A stretch of DNA of 64,000 nt from Cyclobacterium marinum DSM 745. GTDB lineage: Bacteria; Bacteroidota; Bacteroidia; Cytophagales; Cyclobacteriaceae. The stretch lies in contig NC_015914.1 in assembly GCF_000222485.1 (NCBI RefSeq), forward strand, positions 4,074,001 through 4,138,000, written 5' to 3'. Of this stretch, positions 1 to 8,721 are shown piece after piece (position 1 is the first letter of the stretch; every line of letters begins with the position of its first letter). The position numbers and the translations under genes were made by a program. Under the pieces are notes generated by a model. It searched no databases. It was given only the letters and a program-made list of their open reading frames with translations, and had not been told where the DNA came from.

Positions 1-254
1 GAGATGAGAATCTCTACTCTTATTTCTTAAATGCTAAGGATGTAGATGAAGTTTATGTACGAGATGTTGAAAATAATTTGACTTATCACGGATTGGTTAA
101 CTCATACTCTGAAAATGATGATATTAAAGAAATTTTACTTGTAGATGTTGTTGTGTATGATTATACTACTTCAGAGGAACTTTATTTGCTAGATAAAATT
201 TATCTATCTAGGTCTAAAGAAAATTTAATAATCGAATTACCTTATAAAAATTGA
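1..254 (+). CDS. C-terminal end of an unidentified protein (partial)
   Basis: An open frame runs in from the left edge of the window and stops at TGA 252-254, giving the last 83 residues. The stretch is acidic, with many Asp, Asn and Tyr residues, and contains EVYVRDVENN and KEILLVDVVVYDY, which look like beta strands. It ends in LIIELPYKN. No membrane segment or cysteine is seen. The style faintly resembles the C-terminal part of DUF6338-type proteins, but I cannot confirm this. It is followed 4 bp later by a small proline-rich gene, so the two probably share a transcript. Confidence 0.6.
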   Translation, partial: DENLYSYFLNAKDVDEVYVRDVENNLTYHGLVNSYSENDDIKEILLVDVVVYDYTTSEELYLLDKIYLSRSKENLIIELPYKN

Positions 255-258
255 AAAA

Positions 259-399
259 ATGGCACAAAAGAGACCACCGAAACCGAGACCCATTAATGAA
301 GGGAGTTCTAAAGGAAATACTAGAAATGTATCAAATTCTGGCAGACAAGCTCCACCTCCGCCAAGACCAACTCCGAAACCCTTAACTCCAAAAAAATAA
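259..399 (+). CDS. Small proline/lysine-rich protein, 46 aa
   Basis: ATG 259 to TAA 397-399 encodes a 46-residue basic protein starting MAQKRPPKPRPINEG and ending in a run of prolines (APPPPRPTPKPLTPKK). It has no hydrophobic stretch and should be disordered. It starts 4 bp after the stop of the preceding gene, which suggests translational coupling. Proline-rich PxxP-type tails of this kind often bind partner proteins, but no function is established. It is too short for many gene finders. Its position directly after the upstream gene and before the repeat region is the main reason to believe it is real. Confidence 0.5.
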   Translation: MAQKRPPKPRPINEGSSKGNTRNVSNSGRQAPPPPRPTPKPLTPKK

Positions 400-926
400 C
401 TAGCCCTAATAACTAAGCATTCTGACGGCTGGAACAGCCTAGTCTGAATGCAATGTTGAACCCTGAGAAATTTCAGGGTAAACTTCAATGACCCTTCGAC
501 AAGCTCAGGGACCAGTATACAGCATTGGGAATTAGGATTACTATGGGGAATGGTTTTCCCTGTTTTATTTTTCAATGGTTGGAGGATGAAAAAGTTAGGT
601 AGTTATAGGTTTTTCCTTTACGTTGTTTTGTTTTTTTTGGTAGGCTAAAGTCACTTTTATGATGTTTTAAGCATGATTATTAGGTGGTTTTCCCCCTACT
701 TCTTGCAGCCACTCTCAAATAAAAATATGGTCTCTCCCTTAGACCCCTTGACCGAGATCCTTAATTTGACAGGGGGGAAAAAGTAAAGGTGCCGGGTACA
801 AATTTCATTTATACGCAACTCCTCAGGGAAACTTGTTTATATACAATTGTTGGCAACAAGCTAAAAAACAAACCTTATTACCAAATTGGTAACTTTTTTA
901 TTATATTAGGGACAAACAAGTACAAT
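400..926. other. Gene-free stretch with a repeat copy upstream of higBA
   Basis: No convincing gene is seen between the small proline-rich gene and higB. The first part (about 408-592) is copy A of a repeat that recurs after higA. The rest is T-rich and holds whatever promoter drives higBA. The higB frame stays open back to about 789, but residues encoded before GTG 927 do not look like part of the family. Confidence 0.6.
408..592. repeat. Non-coding repeat, copy A, with CTTCGACAAGCTCAGG palindrome
   Basis: This segment matches 1597-1722 over nearly all of its length: AATAACTAAGCATTCTGA, then CCCTTCGACAAGCTCAGGG, then ACCAGTATACAGCATTGGG and GGAATGGTTTTCC. Copy A carries about 60 extra bases just before CCCTTCGAC, which include the hairpin CCCTGAGAAATTTCAGGG. 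The inverted element CCCTTCGACA/RGCTCAGGG is the kind of REP-like palindrome that is interspersed in many bacterial genomes. The two copies bracket higBA in direct orientation. Confidence 0.75.
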
Positions 927-1220
927 GTGAGAGTAATAGCGAAACGAACTTTACGAGACTTTTGGGAGAAACACGCTGACTGTGAAGAACAATTAAAGTC
1001 TTGGTATAGAGAAACTGAAAAATCCGAATGGAAAAATATTAATGAATTAAAAAACGATTATCCGAGTGCCAGTATTTTAAAAGACAATCCAATTGTTTAC
1101 AATATTAAAGGCAACAACTACCAATTGATTGTAAAATTCAACTTTGAATATCAAATATGCTGGATAAGATTCATCGGAACTCACGCAGAATATGACAAAA
1201 TAGACGCAAATAATATCTGA
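927..1220 (+). CDS. higB: HigB-family mRNA interferase toxin
   Basis: This is the toxin half of a type II toxin-antitoxin pair of the HigB branch of the RelE superfamily. Family members cleave mRNA on the ribosome. From GTG 927 the protein is 97 residues, the usual family length, and begins with the typical RVIAKRTLRDFWEKH. It continues with LKSWYRE, the SASILKDNPIVYNIKGNNYQL core and the hallmark end IRFIGTHAEYDKIDANNI. The frame is open upstream to 789, but those residues do not fit the family, so GTG 927 is preferred. higA begins 2 bp after the stop, giving the toxin-first order typical of hig loci. The flanking repeats suggest that the module was acquired. Confidence 0.88.
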   Translation: MRVIAKRTLRDFWEKHADCEEQLKSWYRETEKSEWKNINELKNDYPSASILKDNPIVYNIKGNNYQLIVKFNFEYQICWIRFIGTHAEYDKIDANNI

Positions 1221-1222
1221 TT

Positions 1223-1579
1223 ATGAAAATAACACCAATAAGAAACGAAAAAGACTATCAAAACGCTCTGAACAGACTTGAAGAGATTTTTGATGCAAAA
1301 AAAGGAACTGAACAAGGAGATGAATTGGAAATCCTTTCAATCTTAATTGACAGATATGAAAATGAGAACTTTCCAATTGGAATGCCTGACCCAATTGAGG
1401 CAATCAAATTCAGAATGGAACAGATGGGAATGAAACAAAAGGATTTAGCCGAAGTTGTTGGTTTTAAAAGTAGAGTTAGTGAAATTTTAAGTAAAAAACG
1501 TAAACTGACTTTAAGAATGATAAGAAAACTGAATTCAACACTTCATATTCCGACTGATGTTTTAGTTCAAGATTATTGA
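1223..1579 (+). CDS. higA: HigA-type antitoxin with XRE/HTH domain
   Basis: This is the antitoxin partner of higB, 118 residues. The N-terminal half (about 1-60) is acidic and would wrap the toxin. Residues about 62-112 form a Cro/C1-type helix-turn-helix: FRMEQMGMKQKDLAEVVGFKSRVSEILSKKRKLTLRMIRKL. Family members neutralise the toxin and repress their own operon. The start ATG lies 2 bp after the higB stop, so the genes are translationally coupled. The order higB-higA and the spacing make the assignment firm, although the N-terminal part is typical of only a subset of HigA proteins. Confidence 0.87.
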   Translation: MKITPIRNEKDYQNALNRLEEIFDAKKGTEQGDELEILSILIDRYENENFPIGMPDPIEAIKFRMEQMGMKQKDLAEVVGFKSRVSEILSKKRKLTLRMIRKLNSTLHIPTDVLVQDY

Positions 1580-1596
1580 TAAAAAAGCCAGTTGCC

Positions 1597-1722
1597 AATA
1601 ACTAAGCATTCTGATGGCTGGCCCTTCGACAGGCTCAGGGACCAGTATACAACATTGGGAATTAGGATTACTATGGGAAATGGTTTTCTCTTTTTGTTTT
1701 TTTAGCGTTGGGAGAATGAAAA
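1597..1722. repeat. Non-coding repeat, copy B
   Basis: This is the second copy of the repeat seen at 408-592, in the same orientation. It is shorter, because it lacks the insert before CCCTTCGACAGGCTCAGGG, and differs by scattered substitutions. It starts 18 bp after the higA stop, so the toxin-antitoxin module sits precisely between two repeat copies. Confidence 0.75.
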
Positions 1723-2117
1723 TTTACTGATTTTAAGTTTTTCTATGGCCTAGGGTTCTTTGGTTTAGTAGCTATTATTCATTAGGTAAAGGGTTTTGGA
1801 GTGAATTTGAGGCTATTTTTGCCATTAGGACATACCTGTCCCATTAAGGTAACTGGCGCTTTTTCTTTTGCTTTCTGATTTTATTAAACCAGGTGGACGG
1901 TGGACCCCGTTGGTCAAAACACGCCAGAGTATGCTTTCTACGGTTTTGCAACTTGGGCAACTCCTGGCAGGGAAGGATTTTTTTAAATAATGATAGGTCC
2001 CTTTAGCCTTTTGAGTTGCAAATCAAATACCGCTACCTTTTCACAGGCTTAACCCCTGACCATTGGGAGAATGCTTATTACCTAATCCGGGTAGAATAAT
2101 TGTGGGGCTAAGGATCC
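1723..2117. other. Gene-free stretch
   Basis: I see no open frame with coding character on either strand. The sequence is T-rich on the plus strand. Fragments near 1890-1970 read in reverse give short cysteine-containing pieces with stops, but nothing recognisable. Confidence 0.5.
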
Positions 2118-2150
2118 ATAAAAAAAGTGCCGATTTAAAAACCGGCACCT
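2118..2150 (-). terminator. Rho-independent terminator of surE
   Basis: On the minus strand GTGCCG pairs with CGGCAC (plus-strand arms 2127-2132 and 2143-2148). The stem is followed by a run of T residues, seen as the A run at 2120-2126 on the plus strand. It lies about 45 bp past the surE stop. Confidence 0.8.
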
Positions 2151-2194
2151 TATATATTGGAGCTACGTCTATGCTGATCCATCAGCAGTAGGCA

Positions 2195-2986
2195 CTATAA
2201 ATTTGCTTTTAAGTCTTCCCAGTTCCAGTCATTATTGATTTGAGCAATGGCATGGTGGGCCGTCATATCAAATTGACAAGGTACCACGGAGACATAATTG
2301 TTGGCGATGGCCCACTCATCATTGTCTTCTCCTTTGTCAAAATTGACGAAATTCCCTGCCATCCAAAAGTATTTCCTGCCATTGGGATCGTATCTTTCCT
2401 CAAAGTCCTCCTGCCATTTGGCCCTTGCTTGTCGACAAATTTTAATGCCTTTTAGGGCCTCATTCCTTTTAGGCGGGAAATTTACATTCAATGCTACCCC
2501 TTTAGGAATTCCATTTTCCAATACCTGTCGGGAAATCTGCGCTACATATTCCTTAACATGTGAAAAATCTGCATTGGCACTGTAATCACACAAGCTAAAT
2601 CCGATGGAAGGAATTCCTTCTATGGCACCTTCTACAGCTGCAGACATGGTGCCTGAATAAAGCACACTTATGGAGGTGTTGCTTCCATGATTGATCCCAC
2701 TAACTACCAAATCCGGCTGTTTGTCTTTCAAAACATAGTGCTTTGCAAGTTTTACACAATCCACAGGTGTACCACTGGATTTATAGGCAACAACATCGGT
2801 AAAAATGGTTTCTTCTGAAAGCCTTAAAGTGTTACCAATGGTGATGGCATGTCCCATGCCCGATTGAGGGCTGTCGGGAGCAACAACAATGACTTCTCCC
2901 AATTCCTTCATCACTTCTACCAACACACGAATTCCTTTGGATGTTATCCCATCATCATTGGAAACTAAAATTAAAGGTTTTGACAT
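2195..2986 (-). CDS. surE: 5'/3'-nucleotidase SurE
   Basis: SurE is a divalent-metal-dependent survival phosphatase that removes phosphate from nucleoside 5'- and 3'-monophosphates in the cytoplasm. The 263-residue length is normal. The metal site is visible: D11-D12 in LVSNDDG, S42 in QSGMGHAIT, and N99 in SGINHGSN. The signature SGTPVDCVKLA follows around residues 70-80. The gene overlaps the stop of the upstream secreted-protein gene by one base (TAATG), so the two are co-translated. A terminator follows. Confidence 0.95.
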   Translation of the reverse strand: MSKPLILVSNDDGITSKGIRVLVEVMKELGEVIVVAPDSPQSGMGHAITIGNTLRLSEETIFTDVVAYKSSGTPVDCVKLAKHYVLKDKQPDLVVSGINHGSNTSISVLYSGTMSAAVEGAIEGIPSIGFSLCDYSANADFSHVKEYVAQISRQVLENGIPKGVALNVNFPPKRNEALKGIKICRQARAKWQEDFEERYDPNGRKYFWMAGNFVNFDKGEDNDEWAIANNYVSVVPCQFDMTAHHAIAQINNDWNWEDLKANL

Positions 2987-3639
2987 TAAGAATTACTTTT
3001 TAATTGATTGTAATAGGCTGTGATTCTCAAAAGATCCCCTCTCTTGTCATGCGAAAGCTTGTGTTTCCTCATGTACAACTTCATTTCGGAGGATTTGTCG
3101 TCCATAATCTCTTTGAGTAAGACACTTTTCTTTTGATTGTATTTATATATTTTCTGATCTTGAAGGAAATAAAAGTTGAAATCCAGTCTGCTAAAACCTC
3201 TGCCCATCATTGGCATTCCCCACATGGGGTTCATGTACATTCCTCTCATGGCATATGAGTTATAGCCTCGGTTGTCTGTAGTGATAAACTCTCTACAAAG
3301 CAGGGTGATGTCTTCTCCCTCAGTTAGAACCTCAAAGAAAATCGGGGTCTTATAATCTGAGTTTAACGCATAGGGAAGGCTATAGAAGGTCCTAATTCCA
3401 CCATATACTTCGTCAAAAATTTCGAAATAGGTGATAGAGGCAGAGCTATAGGTTTCTACGGTATTGGTTTGCACCAACACCACATTTGCATCCAAATCAT
3501 ATTTTACCTTTCCTTCGGACATTTGCCCGGAGGTTAGGAAGACTTTTCCCGGGTGCCAAACTTGCGATGGGAATTCCTGCGCCATGGAAATACCGGTGAT
3601 AAGGAACAAGCACAAGATTAAATTTATGGATTTTTTCAT
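2986..3639 (-). CDS. Secreted protein of unknown function
   Basis: The protein has 217 residues with a clear signal peptide (MKKSINLILCLFLITGISMAQ). The mature part starts EFPSQVWHPGKVFLTSGQMSEGKVKYD, followed by alternating strand-like segments and a Met/Gly-rich patch MRGMYMNPMWGMPMMGRGF near residues 130-150. I do not recognise the family. The stop overlaps the surE start by one base, so it is the first gene of a surE operon. The methionine-rich patch could bind metal, but that is a guess. Confidence 0.75.
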   Translation of the reverse strand: MKKSINLILCLFLITGISMAQEFPSQVWHPGKVFLTSGQMSEGKVKYDLDANVVLVQTNTVETYSSASITYFEIFDEVYGGIRTFYSLPYALNSDYKTPIFFEVLTEGEDITLLCREFITTDNRGYNSYAMRGMYMNPMWGMPMMGRGFSRLDFNFYFLQDQKIYKYNQKKSVLLKEIMDDKSSEMKLYMRKHKLSHDKRGDLLRITAYYNQLKSNS

Positions 3640-3723
3640 GACAGATTCTTAATTTGATTCTACACTAATAACGAAAAAAAATCATTTTGTGTTGAATGAC
3701 CTGTGAAATAATATCTCCAAGAT

Positions 3724-4941
3724 TTATTTTTTCATGATTTGATGTCCCATTTTATCTCGCTTGGTCATCAGGTACTTTTCATTGTGTGGATTGGAACTAA
3801 TCTCTAAAGGAACAGTATCCACAATCTCCAAACCATACCCGGACAAGCCTACCCTTTTGGTTGGGTTGTTGGTAATCAGCTGGATTTTGCTTACGCCTAA
3901 ATCTCTAAGGATTTGGGCGCCAACACCATAATCCCGCTTGTCCATAGGGAAACCAAGGGCTAAATTGGCTTGAACGGTATCCATTCCTTCCTCTTGCAAT
4001 TTATAGGCTTTCAGCTTATTGATCAAACCGATGCCTCTACCTTCTTGATTCATGTACAGTACCAAACCTTTGCCATTTTCTTCTACCATCTTCATGGCTT
4101 CATGCAATTGTGGTCCACAATCACACCTGCAAGACCCAAAAATATCTCCTGTAATACAAGAGGAATGAACCCTTACCATTACCGTGTCTCCCTCTTCCCA
4201 CTCGCCTTTGATTAAGGCCATATGAGTTTCATTGGTATTGGTTTGTTTGTAAGCAATTAATTTAAAATTACCGAATTCGGTAGGCATTTCCACCCCTATT
4301 TCTCGCTTAATCAAACTATCGTTCTTCAGGCGATAGGCAATTAAATCTTTTATGGATATCAGTTTTAGATCAAACTTTTTGGCGACATGTACCAAATCAG
4401 AAAGACGTGCCATGGTGCCATCTTCGTTCATGATTTCTACAAGTACTCCTGCAGGTTGTAAGCCGGCTAATCGAGCTAAATCAATGGCGGCTTCTGTATG
4501 CCCGGATCTTCTCAAAACTCCGCCTCTTTTTGCTTTTAATGGGAATATATGCCCGGGTTTGCCCAATTCATCGGGATTAATATCGGGGTCAATCAATGCT
4601 TTTATAGTCTTTGAGCGATCACTTGCAGAGATGCCAGTGGTGCAGCCATGCCCAACCAGGTCTACAGATACAGTAAAAGGGGTTTCAAACGCTGCTGTAT
4701 TGGTGCCAACCATTAATTCTAGACCTAGTTCTTCACATCGGTCTTCTATTAGGGGAGCACAGATTAATCCACGGCCATGGGTGGCCATAAAATTGATGAT
4801 TTCAGGAGTTACTTTTTCTGCTGCACAAATAAAATCTCCTTCATTTTCGCGATCATCATCATCTACTACAATTATGATTTCACCGTTTTTTATTGCCGCT
4901 ATCGCGTCTTCTATTGGATCAAGATAAACAGTATCTTTCAT
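3724..4941 (-). CDS. ribBA: Bifunctional DHBP synthase / GTP cyclohydrolase II
   Basis: This enzyme supplies both precursors of riboflavin: 3,4-dihydroxy-2-butanone 4-phosphate from ribulose 5-phosphate, and the pyrimidine intermediate from GTP. It has 405 residues, the usual length of the fusion. The N-terminal RibB domain (about 1-205) has [11 protein letters not shown] at 27-37 and [17 protein letters not shown] near 144-160. The C-terminal RibA domain has the zinc cysteines C262, C273 and C275 ([17 protein letters not shown]) and the [16 protein letters not shown] loop. It is transcribed alone. A TAATTTTG -7 element lies upstream. No FMN riboswitch fits in the 78 bp leader. Confidence 0.97.
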   Translation of the reverse strand: MKDTVYLDPIEDAIAAIKNGEIIIVVDDDDRENEGDFICAAEKVTPEIINFMATHGRGLICAPLIEDRCEELGLELMVGTNTAAFETPFTVSVDLVGHGCTTGISASDRSKTIKALIDPDINPDELGKPGHIFPLKAKRGGVLRRSGHTEAAIDLARLAGLQPAGVLVEIMNEDGTMARLSDLVHVAKKFDLKLISIKDLIAYRLKNDSLIKREIGVEMPTEFGNFKLIAYKQTNTNETHMALIKGEWEEGDTVMVRVHSSCITGDIFGSCRCDCGPQLHEAMKMVEENGKGLVLYMNQEGRGIGLINKLKAYKLQEEGMDTVQANLALGFPMDKRDYGVGAQILRDLGVSKIQLITNNPTKRVGLSGYGLEIVDTVPLEISSNPHNEKYLMTKRDKMGHQIMKK

Positions 4942-4972
4942 TTTATTCTATATGGTCTTTGATATGTAATCA

Positions 4973-4980
4973 CAAAATTA
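4973..4980 (-). promoter_or_regulatory. Bacteroidota -7 promoter element for ribBA
   Basis: Read on the minus strand this is TAATTTTG, an exact fit to the TAnnTTTG element used by the primary sigma factor of Bacteroidota. It lies about 32 bp before the ribBA start. No clear TTG -33 element is seen at standard spacing. Confidence 0.45.
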
Positions 4981-5019
4981 CGATTATTTATTTACTAACC
5001 CTTTTTACAAAATATTAGT

Positions 5020-6957
5020 TTAATTTCTGGAAGGGATGACATTGCCCAGCTCACGATCTATTTTGGATTTTAACTGCGTAAGCTCCATATGCATGGTTAA
5101 TAATTCCTCTAATTCTTCCTCTTTTGCCAATTTAATTTTTTCTTCAAGTTCATCACGCATCCTCTTTAAATAGGCACTCTTAAGCTTCAGTGAGGCTTTA
5201 TAGGTGGTTTCGGGAAGATCATCAGCTTCCCTTCTAGAAAAAATTTGGTGCTTTGACTCCCAATTTTGAGAAATTTCTCTGGTAGGAGCTACCATGTCGA
5301 TGACTTCTGTTTTTAATTTGGGATTTTGAATTTTTAAGAAATAATCGAACTTAGGAATGGTGCCTTCCCGCAAAGCATTTTTATAATGATTGAGCAATTC
5401 TTGATAGATAGGTGTATCAAAATTCAGGTCTTTTATTTCTTCCAACAGGTATTCACATACATGCATCTCTTCAGAAACCATCTCAAAGCCATAGTTAATT
5501 AATATTCTTATTAGTTCCCTTTCTTCCTTTATGGATCTAGGTCCTGTCTTCTTTGTTTCTTCGGCCGGCGAACCGGGAAGTAGCTGTTCGATAGGGCTCG
5601 ATTCAGGCTCATTCTGAAATTTTGAAGGACTTTTCTTTTGCTGGTTTTTGAGTAATTGGCGATTAAGTTCAGTAAGTAAAATGTCTTCCTCCATACCCAA
5701 AAGTCTGGCCGATTCTTTAGCATATACGGATCGTATAATCGGATCAGGAACCTTTGAAATACTTAAGACTACCTGTCGAATGGCTTCTGCTTTTTTTATG
5801 GGGTCGTCTGCCGCTCCTTTGGTGAATAAGTCAATTTTAAAATGAATAAAATCTTTTTCTTCAGCTTCAAGAAACTTTTGGAAACCCTCTTTCCCGGCTT
5901 TTCGGGAAAAGCTATCCGGATCTTCATTGGGAGGGAATACCACGGCCTTTACGTTCAGACCGCCTTCCAATAACATGTCTATACCTCTCAAAGATGCATT
6001 GATGCCTGCATCATCTCCATCATATAATACCGTGACTTGATCAGTAAATCGTTTGATCAGCTTTATTTGGTTCTCAGTAAGAGAAGTGCCGGATGAAGCA
6101 ACTACATTTTCCACCCCCGCCAAATGCATAGAGATTACATCGGTATAGCCTTCAACGAGGTAGCAGTTTTCTTTCTGTCGGATGGCTTGTTTGGCCTGGT
6201 AGATACCATAAAGGACGTCACTCTTGTGGTAGATGGCCGTTTCCGGAGAGTTGATGTATTTGGGCTGCTTTTTGTCCTGAGTCATGATCCTCGCTCCAAA
6301 AGCAATAGGCTTTCCACTCAGGTTATGAATAGGAAACATCACCCGACCTCTAAACCTGTCATAGTAGTTGCCGGGCTTGTTTTCACGTTCAAGGATTAGC
6401 CCTGCCTTTAAAAGGTTGGTTTCTTCGAAGCCTGATGTTCTCGCTTTGTTTAACAAATGATCCCAACCATCAAGGGAATAGCCCAGCTCAAATTTTTCTA
6501 TGGTGGCCATGTCAAAGCCACGTTCTTTTAAATAACTTAACCCAATGGATTTTCCTTCTCCGGATTGTAGATTTTCATGAAAAAAGGTCTTGGCAAAATT
6601 TAGTGCAATGTAAAGGCTTTCTTTTTCATTGTATGCTTGAATATCTACAGGGTCTAAATTCTTGTCCTCCTCTATTTCGATACCATACTTTGTTGCCAGA
6701 TGCTTGATGGCTTCAGGAAAGCCCAGCCCTTCAATGTCCATGATAAACTGAATGGGGTCTCCGGCTTTACCACACCCAAAGCATTTGTAAATCTGTTTGG
6801 CAGGAGAAACAGAAAAAGAAGGGGACTTTTCTTGGTGAAAAGGGCAACAGGCCCAGAGGTTTTGTCCTTTTCTTTTCAGGGTGACATAGTCATTGACCAC
6901 TTCTTCAATGTCTACCCGTTCTCTTACCTTGTCCGTTGTTTGATTAGATATGGCCAT
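5020..6957 (-). CDS. dnaG: DNA primase
   Basis: DnaG makes RNA primers for lagging-strand synthesis. It has 645 residues, standard for the family. The CHC2 zinc-binding domain comes first, with C38, H41, C59 and C62 (CPFH...CFGC). The TOPRIM catalytic core follows, with the LVEGYTDVIS glutamate and the VLYDGDDAG acidic pair around residues 265-320. The C-terminal part is a long charged helicase-binding region rich in Glu and Lys. It is transcribed divergently from mrp. A near-match to the -7 element (TATCTTTA on the minus strand, at 6975-6982) lies just before the start. Confidence 0.97.
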   Translation of the reverse strand: MAISNQTTDKVRERVDIEEVVNDYVTLKRKGQNLWACCPFHQEKSPSFSVSPAKQIYKCFGCGKAGDPIQFIMDIEGLGFPEAIKHLATKYGIEIEEDKNLDPVDIQAYNEKESLYIALNFAKTFFHENLQSGEGKSIGLSYLKERGFDMATIEKFELGYSLDGWDHLLNKARTSGFEETNLLKAGLILERENKPGNYYDRFRGRVMFPIHNLSGKPIAFGARIMTQDKKQPKYINSPETAIYHKSDVLYGIYQAKQAIRQKENCYLVEGYTDVISMHLAGVENVVASSGTSLTENQIKLIKRFTDQVTVLYDGDDAGINASLRGIDMLLEGGLNVKAVVFPPNEDPDSFSRKAGKEGFQKFLEAEEKDFIHFKIDLFTKGAADDPIKKAEAIRQVVLSISKVPDPIIRSVYAKESARLLGMEEDILLTELNRQLLKNQQKKSPSKFQNEPESSPIEQLLPGSPAEETKKTGPRSIKEERELIRILINYGFEMVSEEMHVCEYLLEEIKDLNFDTPIYQELLNHYKNALREGTIPKFDYFLKIQNPKLKTEVIDMVAPTREISQNWESKHQIFSRREADDLPETTYKASLKLKSAYLKRMRDELEEKIKLAKEEELEELLTMHMELTQLKSKIDRELGNVIPSRN

Positions 6958-7354
6958 AGTTTTTTATCGAGGTGTAAAGATAAGCTTTATGAACGAGAAT
7001 TCTTTGGACAGCGTCCTTCCAAAATTAGAAACTATTTTGACCTTTTAATAGTTGAGAAAGTAAGTGAAACTTGCGATAAAGGGTTAAAATATCTTAAATA
7101 TACCGCAATACAGGCACTTGCTGAAACGCTAAACTTTGGCTTGATACAAAAGCTGGTTATCTTCATGACAAAATGAAATTCTAGGAAGGGCATATATTTA
7201 GTCACCGAAGTGCTTTCTTTGAAAGCATACGAAAGAAGGGCGAGCAGTTTTTCGAGAAAAGTAAGTTTAGCAAGAGCAAATCCCGCCATAAAACATGAAA
7301 ATATTTTATTAACGGAGGATTAGCTATAAATTGCATAAAAATCAAAAATCAGGA
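6958..7354. other. Divergent promoter region between dnaG and mrp
   Basis: There is no convincing gene in this stretch of about 400 bp. It should hold the two divergent promoters. Small frames on both strands lack coding character and any ribosome binding context. Confidence 0.5.
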
Positions 7355-8452
7355 ATGAATATTTCTAAGGAAAAAGTTTTACAGGCCCTATCTACAGTGG
7401 AAGATCCCGATCTAAAAAAAGATTTGGTGACACTCGGTATGATTCAGGATTTGGAAATTATTAGTGACCAAAAAATTTCTTTTAAGGTGGTGTTGACCAC
7501 TCCTGCTTGTCCTTTAAAGGAGTTGATCAGGATGAATTGTGAAGAGGCCTTAAAAAAAGCACTTGGTGAGGATGTGGAGGCAGATATCTTGATGACCTCA
7601 AATGTAACGACAGTCAGAAATGATGCGCCCTTATTACCAAATGTGAAAAATATTATCGCCATAGCCTCAGGTAAAGGCGGGGTAGGGAAGAGCACTTGTT
7701 CCTCAAATTTGGCTGTTGCCTTGGCTAAATCAGGCGCTAAAGTAGGCTTGATAGATGCAGATATATTTGGCCCCTCTGTACCAACAATGTTTAATGTGGA
7801 AGGTGAGCAACCGGCCATCAAACAAGAGAATGGTAAGAATATAATAATTCCCATAGAGCAGTATGGAGTGAAATTGATGTCCATAGGTTTTTTGACTCCT
7901 GCAGAAAATGCAGTTGTCTGGAGAGGTCCCATGGCCAGCTCTGCTTTGAAGCAGTTTATTGGAGATGTAGATTGGGGAGAATTGGATTACCTGCTGATTG
8001 ACCTGCCTCCGGGTACTTCAGATATTCACCTTACCATGGTTCAAACCCTTCCAGTTACCGGAGCTGTGATCGTGACCACCCCACAAAAAGTGGCACTGGC
8101 AGATGCTACCAAAGCATTGACAATGTTTAAGCAAGCTCAGATCAATGTGCCTATATTGGGAGTTGTAGAAAATATGGCTTACTTTACACCTGCAGAATTG
8201 CCTGACAATAAGTACTATATCTTTGGACAAGGGGGTGGGCGCAAACTTTCTGAGAAATATGACGTTACCTATTTGGGGGAAATTCCATTGGTTCAAGGCA
8301 TCAGAGAAAGTGGAGACAGTGGTTATCCTGCGGTGTTGAAGGAAGGAGTAATGGCAGAAGCTTTCAGCAACTTCGCGGAAGGTGTAGCAAGACAAGTAGC
8401 CATCAGAAATGCTGCTGCAAGTAAAACAGAAGTAGTACAGGTTAAAGTTTAA
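7355..8452 (+). CDS. mrp: Mrp/ApbC-type iron-sulfur cluster carrier ATPase
   Basis: This P-loop ATPase of the Mrp/NBP35 family is thought to carry or deliver Fe-S clusters. ATG 7355 (MNISKEKVLQALSTVEDPD) is preferred over the upstream TTG 7331. An N-terminal MIP18/DUF59 domain (about 1-90) includes LTTPACPLKE. It is followed by the deviant Walker A GKGGVGKST starting at about residue 106, LIDADIFGPSVPTMF, and the LIDLPPGTSDIH switch. The CxxC that bridges a cluster in most family members is not present: the corresponding stretch reads NMAYFTPAELPDNKYYIFG. The nfu gene follows 5 bp after the stop, consistent with a shared Fe-S role. Confidence 0.93.
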   Translation: MNISKEKVLQALSTVEDPDLKKDLVTLGMIQDLEIISDQKISFKVVLTTPACPLKELIRMNCEEALKKALGEDVEADILMTSNVTTVRNDAPLLPNVKNIIAIASGKGGVGKSTCSSNLAVALAKSGAKVGLIDADIFGPSVPTMFNVEGEQPAIKQENGKNIIIPIEQYGVKLMSIGFLTPAENAVVWRGPMASSALKQFIGDVDWGELDYLLIDLPPGTSDIHLTMVQTLPVTGAVIVTTPQKVALADATKALTMFKQAQINVPILGVVENMAYFTPAELPDNKYYIFGQGGGRKLSEKYDVTYLGEIPLVQGIRESGDSGYPAVLKEGVMAEAFSNFAEGVARQVAIRNAAASKTEVVQVKV

Positions 8453-8457
8453 AAACA

Positions 8458-8706
8458 ATGTTGGATCAATACAAAGATCAAATCGAAAAGGCGCTGGATA
8501 CGATCAGGCCCTATTTAGAAGCAGATGGTGGAAATGTGAAGATCGTAGACCTTTCCGAAGATATGGTACTTCAACTGGAACTTACAGGGGCTTGTAGTTC
8601 TTGTCCTATGTCTACCATGACCCTAAAGGCCGGTGTGGAAGAAGCGATAAAAAAGGCAATCCCTGAAATCATAAGGGTAGAAGCTGTAAATATTGAAGTA
8701 GCCTGA
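8458..8706 (+). CDS. NifU C-terminal-like Fe-S scaffold protein
   Basis: This 82-residue protein consists only of an Nfu domain. The cluster-binding cysteines are C46 and C49 in TGACSSCPMSTMTLKAGVE. The start MLDQYKDQIEKALDTIRPYLEADGGNVKIVDL is typical. Nfu proteins assemble or hand on Fe-S clusters as dimers. It lies 5 bp after mrp and almost certainly forms an operon with it, which supports a joint function in cluster delivery. Confidence 0.93.
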   Translation: MLDQYKDQIEKALDTIRPYLEADGGNVKIVDLSEDMVLQLELTGACSSCPMSTMTLKAGVEEAIKKAIPEIIRVEAVNIEVA

Positions 8707-8721
8707 CTTATTATTTAAAAT

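Noticed and set aside
237..575. Open frame of 112 codons on the minus strand across the repeat
   Set aside because: It reads through the non-coding repeat and the palindrome, and overlaps the end of the first gene. No coding character or homology is apparent.
1723..2117. Possible remnant of a transposase in reverse
   Set aside because: A short CPSC-like piece appears in reverse near 1940-1960, but stops interrupt it and no transposase motif can be followed.
4942..5019. FMN riboswitch before ribBA
   Set aside because: The 78-bp leader is too short and lacks the conserved RFN element segments.
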